Assembly: GCA_025642065.1 (NCBI GenBank)
Contig: JAODUP010000012.1
Span: 83,501-147,500 of the forward strand
Source: Paralvinella palmiformis
Lineage: Eukaryota > Annelida > Polychaeta > Terebellida > Alvinellidae
Length of the DNA stretch: 64,000 nt
Direction of reading: 5' to 3'
Below are positions 35,256 to 49,200 of this stretch, in pieces. The notes under the pieces were generated by a model that saw only the letters and a list, made by a program, of their open reading frames with translations, did not search any database and had not been told where the DNA came from. Within the stretch, counting starts at the first letter, position 1; each line of letters begins with the position of its first letter. The translations under genes and the position numbers were made by a program.

Positions 35256-36857
35256 TACGTCTTATGTCATAAGAAGGCAATGTTCTAGCTCTAGAGATGA
35301 AGAAGATTCAAAGATTAATTAAATTCAGAAGAGTACCTTAATTATAATAAATAAACAAACTTGGATACAACATACCGTTGTCATACGGGTTGCAACCACA
35401 TTAACTAGTCGCATACAGGAACCGCTAAACAAAACATCTCAAATGTACCATATGGTGGACACCGTTTTTTGTGTTCTCTTCATTAAAATATTCTACTGAA
35501 TGATCTAGAATTACATCGTGACTTAAATAACTCAGATGCTGAATTTATTTAGATGATTTTTTGAAGAAAACAATTCTCTTGGCTGTTCTCCTAACTACAT
35601 TTTTTTTAAACAAGTAACAAGCAGGCTTTGTTCTCAGATTAATCATTATGTTTAAAACACAACAAGCTAACTAGGATAAACAACAGGGCACCTATTGCAT
35701 TTTCAATTTGGTACAACATCAGGCTCACTTGGCATAATTTGAGAATGAAATACGTTTCCAAATTAAAGATTTGATTAGACAATATTTGGCACTACACACA
35801 CACACCTGAAATTTAAATCAGTCCAAACAAGATGTTACATACCCAATCCATCACATGAACTCAGCTATTTAATCACAGAACAGTATTACATAACGTTTCC
35901 CGAAATTAACGCACAAGTCTTCCAAGGCGTCTGTGTTATAATAACATCAGGTTATGCAACGCAAATTAATCATAACCATGTGTTTTCAGTTGCGCTGTTA
36001 CTAGAGGTCTAAACTCTTCCAGGCCATCGGCACCAAAGGCTATTCGGGGAAACATATGGAAGTCAAGCTTAATCCGTCCCGGCTGCAAATGACAAAGCTT
36101 TAAATCCGCACAAACACACACACAGAGAGCTCATTGTCAGAGGAATACAGTGCCTAGCCCAACTCCGGTAGATTTGGCCAACATCACAAGAGACTCCCGG
36201 CAGACAAACAAAATTATTTGTTTAACAATTAAATCCGTCAGGCCCGAGCACAGTTTTCGAGACTCCAGTAACTCGATGCTAAGCCAACATTTACCAAAGC
36301 AGTGGGGGCTGACTCATCTTTGAAAGGAACTCTGGCAGAGTCTTCCCGGTTTATCGCAAATGTGGCATACCTCAAAGCACTCAAATCGGGCAAGAAAACT
36401 GTCACGCGTGAATTAGTTACCTTACTATTTCTTACACACACGAACACACATCCGGCTAAGTTGGTGGCAATCTAAACAAAACAATCAGCTCAAAACTGTC
36501 AAGTGAGATAACGTGAAAGCCGAAACAACACCTATCCACAATGGCCTAATTTCAGTGTTGGAGGGACTACTGTTCAATAATCCATTATCACTATCAGCTG
36601 ATATGAATGATATCAGCCAGTGGTGTTCATGTCAGACCGGATCTGTGATGTTCTGTATATAGGTGTGGTCTTTTTGTGGGCCCTGAATGTCATCAGACGC
36701 CATTAAAGTTAATAAAGTCGAAATAAAACTGTCAGTTTTGATGGAATCTATCATACATGTACAAAAAAGTTTATTATTTTAGGATGAGGTTGTGAATGGC
36801 TTAAAGCAACAAAGTGATACAGAAATATCAACACAGATACAGTGATACACACACACA

Positions 36858-37025
36858 CCGCTCTCTCTCCCCCCCCCCCACCGTCTCCCCCTTCTCTCTC
36901 CCTTCCTCTGTCTGTGTGGACGAATGCTTGCTTGGCTCTCCCCCATTCCAAGGAGGCTGCCCTTCCTATCGTCCACCCCCCCCTCTCAGTCACACCTTCC
37001 AAGACCCTGACCCTGCCTTCCCTCA
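36858..37025. repeat. pyrimidine-rich low-complexity tract
   Basis: CT- and C-rich on the plus strand with few purines. It produces several overlapping open frames on both strands that are not convincing genes. Confidence 0.6.
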
Positions 37026-37739
37026 TTCTCAGCCTATAATCATTCAGTAGACTATCAGTCGGTGCCTGGCTCTTGACCTTCTTGCCAAATAATGGTTCAT
37101 CCATCTCTCTCTGACTCTGGACTTCAGTGCATGTTGTACTCAAGGGAAGCATTTGTCTATAAGCTGGCAGACATGATACTGTCTCTGGTTGGCCCTTCAC
37201 TAGCCATACTACAAACGGCACACGGAGAGCGGCTCTATTGTAACCCCGTTTATCCCACCACAAACAGCAACACAGAACGCCTACATACTGGTCAACATCA
37301 ATTCAAAATAACAATACCAACAAAAACTGCAACAGCATGCGCAACAACAACGACCACGACGTCAGCAATAACAACAACAAGCTGTCCACTGAATAAAACT
37401 ATCTCAAACCAGAAACAGCACTATTCAATACTAGTCAGCGTTATCACTGTCCGCTTAATTAAAAGTGAAGCACATATCATGAAATGACAGCCAATGCCGG
37501 CTATATTTATGACGAATAAACAAAACTTAATAGCTGACCTACGTCTATAGAGTGTGTCATATACCAGTATATGACAGCCCCGTTGTATTCAGCTCAGGAT
37601 CTGTACGCATTCTGACGTGCACCAGCCAGCGGTAGGCCGCCCGCTGAATTACTACACAAACACCAGCTAGCTGCACGCAGAAATGTGTCTCAAGTGCTCT
37701 ATAATTCATTCAGGTGACGTATCCCAGCGTACCACTTAC

Positions 37740-37790
37740 CGTCGACATAAAACTAATCCCTACAACGGAGCACTAAAACAGAAGTCGGTA
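37740..37790 (-). other. candidate untranslated first exon, 3' end
   Basis: The minus strand reads TATGTCGACG|GTAAGTGG, a near-consensus donor, about 6 kb upstream of the acceptor at 31631. The DNA around it (37600-38100) is richer in CpG than its surroundings. No RNA data; other donors further upstream compete. Confidence 0.25.
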
Positions 37791-39585
37791 ATAGGCGCTC
37801 ATCTATCTAATAGCGCGACAGGAGAGACAGAGAGAGAACTGACCGAATCAATACTCTCCTGATATAACTCCGTTTATCTATTATTATATCATCAACATTA
37901 AATAGGCCAGCGATGCACAAATGAGCTATATCTGACTTCGATAGCACGCTCGTTTGTTTTCAGACCGATGCCGAAGCTATCCGAGGGCAGTGGAACAGTC
38001 GAGTGCTCCCCACTTTCCCCGAGTTTCACTTTTCAGAAACTAAACCGTCCCTCCGGTATAAGCCAATGATGACTAACGGCCCACCACCATCTGGTCGGAT
38101 GTTTGTTTGTAGGAGGTTATAATACCTTCAACATTCGGAGCTTTATTAGCTAATCTGTAACACGGCTTCACAATTAGATGTACTGTGTGTGTGGTGCGCG
38201 CATGTTTTAGCAGTGGCTGAAAAGACACTGGTTCGGATGATAATAACAAACAGCGAATACAAAATCTGGTTGATTCATCGGAGATTGTTCATGCCGAGAC
38301 GTGTCGTCGCATCAGGGATACACACCAACTACAGTTAAACATTCGCCAACAAACTGAACGTTACTGTATACCAATAGATAGGTTCCCGACTTGGTTCACG
38401 ATCCCACATCCAACACTACCACATCCAAAAGTCTCCCGGAGATTCTCAAAGCGTATCCTAGTATTAAGTATAACAGTGTAAGTGTTTAGGTCTTTACAAC
38501 AGGAGCCCACGCGGTTAGTGAAGTGGCATCCCTCAATAGAAACATAGCCACAATTGTGAACGGTAACGAAGCATACCAGCTAATGGCTATATTAAGAAGA
38601 TCGAGTGAAATGATTAATGATGACATCAAAGAATGGTTCATCGTAAAGATCAGCTGAGGTGAGCAAGCCACAATGAAGCGTTTGACACATTTAGATGTCT
38701 ACTTAACAATAAGCAACATACACTGGTTAGCTACCAGGGGACCGACCCCCTGTAATGTAACCGACACCACCGGTGTGACATCCAATAATGACCCCTGACC
38801 TCTGACCAACCGAATCTCAATATTATTAGCCTGTGCTATTGTTAACGCGGAGAGACAACAGAAAGAAAATGCAATAAGAGAGAACCTGTTACATTTGCTT
38901 GTATCGTATCATGGGGCTGTTACATCGGACACTAGACGGGTATCTATCTAACTATAGTACAGCTTGAAAAGAACAGCGGGGAACTGTGGGTTTAAATAGA
39001 ACACTTTTTATGTGAAACCACTCGTTGACAAGACATGTTTATAGGCTGCTGAAGACATGTAAACGTATCATACCATTTAAGTAATACAATTGTAAATAGA
39101 TCTGGCGAGACACACACACACACACACACACACACTAAAAAAAGAGCCTAAAACAAACATATTTGTCACATAACAGATGTTCTTTGTTTAATTACAAATA
39201 CAACTGACGTTATGGCAAAATGTTCCTGTTATTTAAATGTTAAAATATCTACAATTACTCCAGTAGAGGTCACCCCCCCCCCTCCCATCCTTTACCTTCC
39301 ACTAAGTGTGTCATGTACACCACCGTGATAAACAATCTGGATCTACTGACAACAGAATACATCACTTATAGATATTATCGCTCTTCTTGTTAAATCTGAC
39401 TGCTCTAATACATCAAATCCTGACAGACAGATGTCAAACATTATAGACAGGGAGTGAGGGTACAGCAAACATCTGGATCTATCTACAGTCTGTACTAACT
39501 CATCATTGGTGAGCATACAGATAACTAATATTATATAATCCTGACCAGTGACCAGATGTGACTTAGTTTACAGGGATCATATCCT

Positions 39586-39682
39586 CTCTCTCTCTCTCTC
39601 TCTCTCTGTGCGTGTGTGTGTGCGCGCGCGTGGTGTGTGAAACGTGGTGTGTGAAATGTAACACACACACACACACACACAC
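39586..39682. repeat. (CT)n, (GT)n(GC)n and (CA)n microsatellites
   Basis: CT run at 39586-39607, GTGTGTGTGCGCGCGCG, then (CA)n to 39682, with GTG near-repeats between. Confidence 0.85.
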
Positions 39683-39835
39683 GAGCCCGTCCGCGTATAG
39701 ATTGGTAATTCACCAAAGCAAGTCATTGCTTTAAGTTCTAAAAGAACACTAACTGGACATCAAATATCACAACAAAGTGCATGGAAACAGGTTATCAAGA
39801 TATAACTGAAATGTAATAGCAGAATTATATATTAC

Positions 39836-39837
<2 letters not shown>

Positions 39838-39871
<34 letters not shown>
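39838..39871. repeat. (TA)n microsatellite
   Basis: About 17 TA units. Confidence 0.9.
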
Positions 39872-39874
<3 letters not shown>

Positions 39875-40285
39875 AAATATACAGCTCTACAGGCTCGTTT
39901 ACAACTTTGCTAATAAAACCAAAATCATGACCAATAGAAAAGGCAGTTACAGTAATATAGTCTCCCTCAGCACACACACACACACACACGGAGCCAAACA
40001 CAGATTACTTTGGACAATTTGTTTCTACTTACACCAGCCTCAATTCCCTCAGTTGTAAATGAGTAACTTGCAGAAATTATTGATAACCTGTGAGGAACAT
40101 GTTCACACCAAAATGGCGGCATGCTGCATGCCATCAGGGAAGCTGATTTTTGTCTGAAAACACTGAAATATAGTCAAATGGTCACTATATGTAGTAATGG
40201 ATGGGGGGGGGGGGGAGACACACACAAAGACCACTAGCTATACATCCCAGTCTACTCTAAGTGGATTATGCCAATGTTCCTAATG

Positions 40286-40316
<31 letters not shown>

Positions 40317-41460
40317 CCAATACCATCAAATAGTCTACACTGATGATGTTCTAAGGTTAACTCATGTAGACAGCTGTCCATAACTCTAACATTAACAACT
40401 AATATCATAACAGCTGTTACTCTATGTATCAGTGTTCACTATAGCATATACTACAGTAACATATTCTTCGTCGGCAGCTTCATGATAATATACGTTTCCA
40501 AACATCTGATGATCTCATTTATCCATGTCAATATTACCGTGATTGTCACTAATTATTTATTTACTTTCTTCCACTTGAAATAAATATATCTACTCTAATA
40601 TAATCCTGTCAGAATGTATGTTTTTAATTACACTGTCTGATTAAAAATATGTTTACGATCTAAGAATAACAGTTTTTTGTAGGGGCTATCTGTGAGCCAT
40701 GTAGTATATTCATCAGGTCACCCTTAATGAGAAGAGAACCAATGGACAAAATATACTATGCATTCAATAAGTACATCTTAATGGGAGGAAAATATATACT
40801 AGAAAACATTTAAAAAGTAATAAATATTTATTATAATACAGGAAGTTGCAGAGTGAAGTGAGCCATATGGTGTGGGGGAAGTTTGTGTGCATTTTCAGAC
40901 AATCTGAGACTACTATAATGACTGTTGCAAGAGATTTTTTAAACCATTAATTTGACCCACTCCCCATCTCCCAAAACCTCTATTTTTAGCTCTGGAAAAA
41001 CCAATAAAAACTGGAAAACTCTCACCCCTGAAAATATATACACGTCAATCAAAAACCATAAACCGGACTATCTACATACAATTTTAAGATCTAGTCTATT
41101 ATAATGCTCTTTTAAAACTAGACAAACTATTTAGCATCAGACTGTTAGGTTCATTTGTAACTTGTTCGGAAGGAGGAGATATTCTCTTTTTAAAGGCATC
41201 TGGTAGTAAATGTTCCAGAAAAGCAGCCAGGCGTATCCAGGTCTAACTAGGATCATCATCAAAGCTGACATCAACAAATTTACAATTCAAATTAAATGAA
41301 CATAAAGCTAACACCCCAGAGGAATATGAATGTATGTAATCACCTACTGCAGCGCACTGGATCAAACCACACCACATTACACCGAAATTCCCCATACCAA
41401 ACCAAACTGCACCAAACCATATGGTGCACGGCAAGTATAACCAATGGGTCATGCGCGCGA

Positions 41461-41509
<49 letters not shown>
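41461..41509. repeat. (CA)n(TA)n microsatellite
   Basis: Ten CA units followed by about 15 TA units. Confidence 0.9.
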
Positions 41510-41511
<2 letters not shown>

Positions 41512-42346
41512 CAGGCATATCTCAAATGTTGGGATGTTTGTATAACCAGATTATGACTAATAATGATAAAACTAAGCCAGATGCATGCCAACAGAAGGTA
41601 AACATACTATCAACGTCCAGTGTTACCAGACCAGACCCTCTCCTGTTACACTGGTCCGGGGTTACTCTGATGACACTCTTCTGTTACACACTTGACCCCC
41701 TTTTCAGATTCATCCTATTTTATACATCTCCCCCCCATCCTCTGTTATAATGTAAATTATCTCTCTATACACCTCTAGCTCATCCTGTTATACATTAACC
41801 ATCATTTTGGACACTCTGGTAAATAACTGCTCTCCGTTCATCTCTTGTTACACACCTCCAGCACGCCTAGTCATAATTTCAAACATCTTCTGATATACTC
41901 CCTCTCCCTCCAAAATATACAAATCCCCTCCAATATACTTATAACATCCATCCCCCATATTTACCAACACCCACAGAGCTGCCCCCCTTAAATCTTCTAC
42001 ATTTATTTAGATCAAACCCTGGGATTTCCTATTTTAATATAACACCCCCCTCCGTTTAAACCACTCTCTACCCCATTATTACCCTCCTGTTAAGATTTAC
42101 ATTGGTCACACCAGGAACATATAGCCCAGAGCAGACTCTTTAGATAAATATCCCACAAAGAGAGATGAGTTGGAATCGAAACCACAGCATAGAATTTTGC
42201 ATGGTCATGCTCCAATCTAAACACTTTGCTATTGGAACATTCCCCCACCCAAGTGCAGTAATCAAGCTGTTGTGAAATGTGTATACTGTATTATGTACAT
42301 ACTCGGTGATATATACCTCAGCCATTAAGACCAACACCCTTATGTG

Positions 42347-42351
<5 letters not shown>

Positions 42352-42387
<36 letters not shown>
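42352..42387. repeat. (TA)n microsatellite
   Basis: About 18 TA units. Confidence 0.9.
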
Positions 42388-42394
<7 letters not shown>

Positions 42395-44541
42395 GGCAAC
42401 AAGTACAGACCTGTATAGCTAGCTTTATGTTGTAGGCTGTCCACTTAAAACAACAGCCAAGTGCTCTACAATCAATGACACGCCTGTAGTTACATATCTA
42501 TCAACCATGCTCTACTTGGGTAGAGGAGATGTTTACTTTTTCTATAAAGCTCTACTGTTTGCCTACGTTGGGTGAGGGAGGGCCAATCTACATAGCTGAG
42601 AGGCTACAGCTGTGTCTATAGCCCAGCCACAGAGGTCTCTCTCTTTGTGTATCTGTTGTGTATGATGGCTTGGTTTTTTGGCATCAGTGACACCATTAGC
42701 TCCCCTGATATCATATTGCTGGAGGTGGTATCGTTTTGACTAGCGACTGGCTGTCTGGTCAATGACTAGTCGGTGATCAATGACTAGGTCCTCTCACTGG
42801 GCCGCGACGAGATCTGACTACGCATATGGTATAAACTGTGTGTGTGTGTGTGTGTGTGTGAGAGCGTGAGGTCAACTATGAGATGTACAAGTAAAACATG
42901 TAATCCGCCTCCAAACCAACTAAGTCAATAAATCTACTTCAACGTCAAACAAAAGCATTAAGTGTTGGTGATGTAACGTTTTTTAATGATGTACCACACC
43001 GAACAATATTAGTACCACTAGACCAATCATCTAGAACAAGAACTCTTGTTGATAATAAATAATATCTCTCTCTCGGGCGCGCGCGCACACGCACACACAC
43101 ACACACTTTTCAGCAGAATGATTCTATCTAATTCACACACCCTCCCCTCTACCAGTTTCGATTAATGTTTCACGGACGTTCTCATTGTGACATCGGTATA
43201 TAAGATTAAGAGGTCAAAGTACAACAGAAAGGTATACCATCTCCATACTCCATGTTAATTATACCTGCACTAGCTCTATACACAACGAAGTTAACAGACG
43301 TTAGCCACCTGGAATATTAGTCTTCAGTGAATGAAACATCTAAATCGCCTCTCCAACCCATACCTATATAATTATTATAAAACACTGGAAGCTTATGGCT
43401 TAACGTGATCCATAATGTTTGGTAAGAGAACCATTGTTGAATTTGTATAAACTCGCTCAAGTGAAATCATATGATGATGACCTGCGAAAGGACAGACTAG
43501 GTTTCACGAGGCATAATTATTTCAGATAAGCTGCTTATAAACGGACAGGACAGCACATCGAGAACGACGCCCAGTAATCGGACAACCGTTGACTGATTAG
43601 AAAGGGAACAGGCAACACCCAGCACTGAACTCACACCTGGGAATGTTGAGCTGACATGATTGAATCTGCTGTTACTGGGGGGAGGGGAGGAAGCCTAATG
43701 AAACTGATTTAATCGAAAATCTATTTTTAAAATAGCCCGCTTCAAGCAGGTGATCTTCCAAATACATCGTTCAAAAACTAGCGGCGTCTATAACGGCCGA
43801 CGTTCTCCTGAAACGGATAAACAGTGTCAATCACCGCTTTGAATAAAAACGACAGACGGCTGAAACATCCTCCACCGGGCCTTGGTCATCAAAGAAACAT
43901 CGGCTGTAAACCTCCGGCACAACGGCCAGCTATAAGAGGAGGAAGCTGCCTTGATCTGACCACAATCAACAACCAGAGTGCCGTCGTCAGTGACTTGTTT
44001 TGGTGTTGGTCGTCACTATGTCAGCGGACCACATCACCAATCCTTGTTAGTCGGGTAGCAGTGATGGGACAGGAAGCCACAAATCTTGTCCCCCATTGAC
44101 TGGCGCTAGGTAGAGAGACACCGTGAGCAGGTGATCTACCATCGGCAAGGCCGTCTCTTTAATCTCCCGGAGTTAATAATTCCTCTTTAATGATTCATGG
44201 ACTGGATTTATTGCCAGCCGACAGAGACACGAGATATATAGAGACTGTGTGTGTGCGTGTGTGTATCTGTGATAGAGAGAGAGAGAGATCAGTGGCAGTA
44301 AAACGGCCGACATTGTTTGTCCTTCGGCTCGCTCGTTCTAATTCTTAATATCTCCACCAGTCGGCGATAACGTCGAACCGCCAGAAGACATATCTGAAGT
44401 ACGGTAGTGGCGGCGGTCGGTAGTGTGTGGCGGCACATGATTCCCTCGTGTCCAGCTCTTCCACACGGCCATCCAATGTCAGCCATTGGTCATTCACTCT
44501 CTCACTCTCTCTAACAACCTTAGTCTGAATGACGACTGAGG

Positions 44542-44571
44542 TATAAAAGCGACATTCGCCAGTGGATCAGT
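44542..44571 (+). promoter_or_regulatory. candidate TATA/initiator core promoter, plus strand
   Basis: TATAAAAG (44542-44549) is followed by TCAGT (44567-44571), an initiator match with its A at 44569, 27 bases after the first T of the TATA box. Slightly short spacing but close to normal. Only tiny frames follow, so any transcript would be non-coding or spliced. Confidence 0.3.
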
Positions 44572-46296
44572 GAGCTGCTCGCGTGCAGATGGACGGTGAA
44601 TTGCGACATGATGACGACCCGACAACGACACCTCCGTCGTTGTGGATACAATAAAACTGGTCACTAATTATCCGACATCGGACCGACCACGTCTTGGCAT
44701 GTACACGTATCCGTATAGCGACCAAGGGCCCTCGTCACCAACATCCAACTCCACCCCCCACCCCCAACATCCCAGCTCTACCTCCCTCTCTCGACTGTAA
44801 ATGAAATGACATGAGCATATAAGCCAATCGGAGAAAGGTTAATTGACTTGCAAGTGAATATTACATAACAAACTGAACAACTTTTGGTGAGACTAACCGC
44901 TAGGTGGACACCTAAAACATGGCAGCTATCTGCCCTATGGAGACATATAACATTATGTATTAACCAGATACAGGTTCATAAATGGAAGAGACATTTCTGC
45001 AAATTGAATTTTCAGTAGCTCATTAAGACACCAGACAATATTATTAGCAATAAACCATTTATGAAGTATGGCCCTTTATTAATTCAGTACTGAGTAGCAA
45101 TATGGCATAAACCATTTTAGGTGTCTATGTACTGAGACCAATATTAAATGGACAGGCAATTATTATTATTATAACGTCAGTTCTCTATCATTCTGTAATC
45201 TGTCTTCCGTAATTAACTTGTACATTAAAAACAGTTTGTAATTCCAACAGATATTCATGGACAATGTACTACTTGTTAAGTTTAGTGTAGTATATTTTGA
45301 TTGTACTGTCATAAATGATGAGGATTTCATTTCTGTATTACAGTAATACAAGTTTGATATGTTACACCAGTACTAATTGTATCCTCAATTAAACAGTATA
45401 CATTCCATTAAGAAGTTTAGCTATGCTAAAATAGTACTTTTTTCAACGATAACAGGACGTAGTACTTTGTGGCAGAAACCTGTAGGTTACCTATATCACA
45501 ATAACCATTAACTGACACCCAAATATGATCCATAACTCAGGAATGAATACCTGTTCTGATGAAGCTAACCAAAGAAAATTCAGTTAACGGACCATAATAA
45601 ACATGTACAAACAATACTCCCCACCCTCTCTCTCTCTCTGCTAGCTAACACAATATCAAAGACTCAAAGTTATCACTCTCCTCTAATATAACAAACTATA
45701 ATAAACCGAGTGGGTAGAGAACATATTACACACTCCATTTGGCATAACATATACACAAGAGTATCACTTGATAAAGCGTATGGGACGTCAGAGTACACTG
45801 AAGCCCTCTACCAAAACCACAACAGAACATAATGGTTGAAGGTTGACAAGAGCATGATTATGGTAAAGATACGTCAAGTGTTTATTGATAGCATTTGAGT
45901 GAAATGCGGTTGAAATGTGGTTGGTAAATACACTTGATATTTGGTTTATTGTTAATAAATGGAGCTTCCATATCATTCTGGCAACTGCTTCTACACAACA
46001 AATATGTTATGTTGTTTTAAAGTGCACGTGTCTATGCAAGCAAAAGCGGGCGAACGCCCGCGCGTGTGTATGTGCACACGCGTGTCTGTGCACAATCAAA
46101 CAGCTGGTTGTAACTGTGTTTGTTTATTCCAGCTGAGCTGACCTCTGATTTAATTTGAAGCCATCACGGAGATGTTAGGGTGGACATCACTTGGTGACAA
46201 AGTTATATTGGTGTCTTGTCTTGTCAATTTCCTGATATCAGATAGAAACAATTTCCTGCAGCAGATGGCCAGAACATGACCATCCACATCCTGACA

Positions 46297-46298
<2 letters not shown>

Positions 46299-46331
<33 letters not shown>
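46299..46331. repeat. (TA)n microsatellite
   Basis: About 16 TA units. Confidence 0.9.
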
Positions 46332-46333
<2 letters not shown>

Positions 46334-46917
46334 CAGATAGATAGATATAGATACAAACCTGTTAGCTTAAAGCCACAAACAAATAACCAATTTTATTAGA
46401 CCACAAAGGTTTATGATAAAAATATAATTAAGAGATAAACTGAATGGCTCAGAATAGTCACAGACGCTTCGCATTGTGAGGTGACCCAGCAGTGAATCAG
46501 AACCCATAATTATCATGTCTATCACAGGAACAAAAGCCACTGACACAACAGCAAGATGACTGCAGTAATAGTATTAAGATGTAGTTGGAAATTAACAATA
46601 GAACAATGAGGCTGAAAACAATACTCTCCTCGAAATAAAAAAGTTAAATACGACATCACCTTCACCACGACTGGACACGACCTGGCATCTTTGCCTTGTT
46701 TCATCAGCATACATTCTCTTTTCATGATGCTAACATCTAACTGGCTGCCGTTGGGTCCTAAACTGTGCTGGTGGTTGCTTTACATCAACACCTAAACAAG
46801 CATTCTAATCTATTTTTATCACAAACATACATACAACAACACCCATGCATATACACATGCCACAACAATAACGCCAATGAACAGCGTCTTACTCGGCAGG
46901 CCAGATAAAGACAGTTA

Positions 46918-47024
46918 CAGCAGACCAGCTAAACACAGCAGACCAGCTAAATACAGCACACAAGCAGACCAGCTAAACACAGCAGATCAGTTAAACACAG
47001 CAGACCAGCTAAACACAGCAGACC
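46918..47024. repeat. 18-bp minisatellite
   Basis: Units of CAGCAGACCAGCTAAACA at 46918, 46936 (one change), a rearranged unit at 46954-46979, then 46980 (two changes) and 46998, with a partial copy to 47024. An 18-bp period keeps any frame open, which explains the repetitive frame across it. Confidence 0.95.
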
Positions 47025-47904
47025 TCCCTCTAATCAGGTCAAACTCCTCTGGCAGCAGTTCTACCAGACCATTGTTAATCATGGCTTAAAGACAGAATAC
47101 TAGTGAGTAAATCAGAGGAAGACCTCCGCCAAATTGTTGCCACATGGAGGGCGCCCCCACAGTAACAATGCCATGTCCCTGATATTGATGTGACCTTGAC
47201 TCATTCATCTTGGACCAGACCAATTGAAAAGGGAAACAAAAGACAAATATATGGTAGCAAATAGCAAATATTCTAATGCCATTGTCAGTTCTATTAGGCG
47301 TGCGTGTGTCCGCGTGCCACCTTTTGACACTTATATCTAGATGTCAAACAATTCAGTTTCACTTTTTAATAACCAAATTCATCAAAATTGTGAACTTTAA
47401 TTAAAGTGAGTAAATCCATCAATCAGTTGTTGTATGATTAATAACACCAACGATTTCGATAGCTGACTCTTCTAGAACCGATTAAGTGTTAATAATGTAG
47501 AGTTGATAGATGAATTCTGACATCATGTGACTGTAAAAATCCCTAATTAGCCAGATTGATTTGGCCATGGCATCTAATACAAATAGGACATAATTAATAG
47601 GATCTTAACAGCTCTAAGATGGTCTCATACCAACATGTCTTTTCACATTATCCACCAAGAGAAGTTGTACGAACTAATTTGACACTTTTCCAACTGTCAC
47701 GTTCTGAAGATTAATAATAAAGTACTACAGAGAAACTGGTCACATCATTGTTTTGACTTTTTTTTGTCATTTCAATAGTCAGTGCTATCTGTGAGTGAGT
47801 AAGTGAGTGAGCGAGTTAGTCAAAATGCTCAGGGGATACTCCCTAGTGATTATCTGGTATTAAGTCCATTGCTGAATGAAACTTTCCACAAATGCAATAA
47901 ACAG

Positions 47905-47965
47905 CGAGATTCAACCTCACCAGTATAATGCAGGCCAATGATCTGCTCACTGCACCATAGGAGAC
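47905..47965 (-). mobile_element. tRNA-like SINE relic
   Basis: In minus sense CCTATGGTGCAGTGAGCAG is A-box-like and GAGGTTGAATCTC is B-box-like. Stems are degraded. Confidence 0.45.
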
Positions 47966-48652
47966 TGTGTGTGTGTGTGCACGCGTGTGTGAACATCCTT
48001 ATATTCATCTTGCACTTACACATACATATTTTGATTGGTTTAAATCAAAACACTACGCTGACCTGTCATGTCCTGTTCATTCTCAAACTAAACATCTCTT
48101 TCTCAACTCCCAGAATGTACAGCTTACACAGTAACACATCTCTCTCTCTCAAATAATCTTTAATAATACACCACACTAAACAGCAAACTAATCATATCTA
48201 TTCAAGTCTATCACACACACACACGTCACATAAAGATCCCGAATACAAACGAGCAACAATCATTCATTGGAATCCCGAATCAGCTAACTCCCTATCTAAT
48301 ATTGCAGAGAAATGTAAATTCACATTTATTATTGATGGCAGCAAATTAACATCCAGATGTACATCAACCAGCCAAATGACAACAATTAGTGTACTCTCCT
48401 GTATTTCATTAACACATATCTCTGGCGTGGACATATGTCTCCCTCTCTAAGAGAATGGCTTTAATGAAGGATAGGACAAGGCAGACCAAGGCTCGGCAAA
48501 AAATTATGATGACCATCCGCCATAACAATAACAACGGGCCATCCATAACATACGTCGTCTATCGTTATCTCTCAGTCAGTATAATACTAATAAGCCTCTC
48601 GGCAATAAAAACAACTAATTAGGAACGCAAATCATAAAATAGAGTCACTTAC

Positions 48653-49200
48653 TTGTGTGACGATTGTCTCTCTTCTAACGGTCGCCTCCACGTTTGGCCA
48701 AGTTTTTCTTCCTGGAAGAAGATACGCCAGATTATTAGCATTCAATCGAAAACGCCGAATGGGATTTTGCGGAAATTGGAAGCAAAGAAAACACGAAAAA
48801 TGGCGACTCCGCCAATCCGGGAACTGGGCTAGCTGGAAGTGTGATAACTTGATCTCTGGACCGGAGAGTCCTGCCCGGCGGCCGTCTGTCTCTCAGTATC
48901 ACGTAGATACGGAACAGCCGGACGTTGACAGTCGGCAAAACGCGTGACAATCGCATTATCGGGATCGTTGACTGCGGGTTAAATGGACATCGGGATATCT
49001 GACTACTGAACACATCTGACCTTTAGACAAGCAACTCGACTAACCAGATTATCTAGTTCCTACAATTCTCTCCTCTAGCCGTTGTTCATTATCAGCGACA
49101 TTACAACCAGACTGATTGTACGTGTATATGTCATGCGACCATTAAGCCGGCGTGACGGTGCGTCTGCGCGCGCGCGTATTTCTGCGTACATCTTGCGTAA
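48653..49200 (-). other. candidate upstream promoter/first-exon patch
   Basis: The minus strand has a near-consensus donor CACACAA|GTAAGT at 48652. The patch is CpG-richer than its surroundings, and AAAATGGCGAC near 48795 (plus) fits a YY1-type site. The minus-strand frame at 48735-49013 has no known domain. It may be an untranslated first exon of the teneurin gene or an unrelated element. Confidence 0.25.

Larger units (their letters stand above)
31631..36500. other. upstream DNA, no coding exon found
   Basis: Holds a degenerate tandem array (33370-33680), a SINE (33695-33895), a tRNA-like relic (33310-33372), several CA/TA/GA microsatellites and a poly-C/poly-G hairpin (35224-35255). No open frame here shows a recognisable domain. 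Confidence 0.6.
36501..44520. other. upstream DNA, no coding exon found
   Basis: Contains a pyrimidine-rich tract (36858-37025), a strong minus-strand splice donor at 37739 (GTCGACG|GTAAGT), and microsatellites at about 39111, 39586-39682, 39838, 40288, 41461, 42352, 42838 and 43077. No recognisable protein. Confidence 0.55.

Noticed and set aside
36751..37263. 170-codon minus-strand frame, the longest outside the teneurin gene
   Set aside because: Spans a pyrimidine-rich low-complexity tract, other strands and frames are also open there, and no domain is recognisable.
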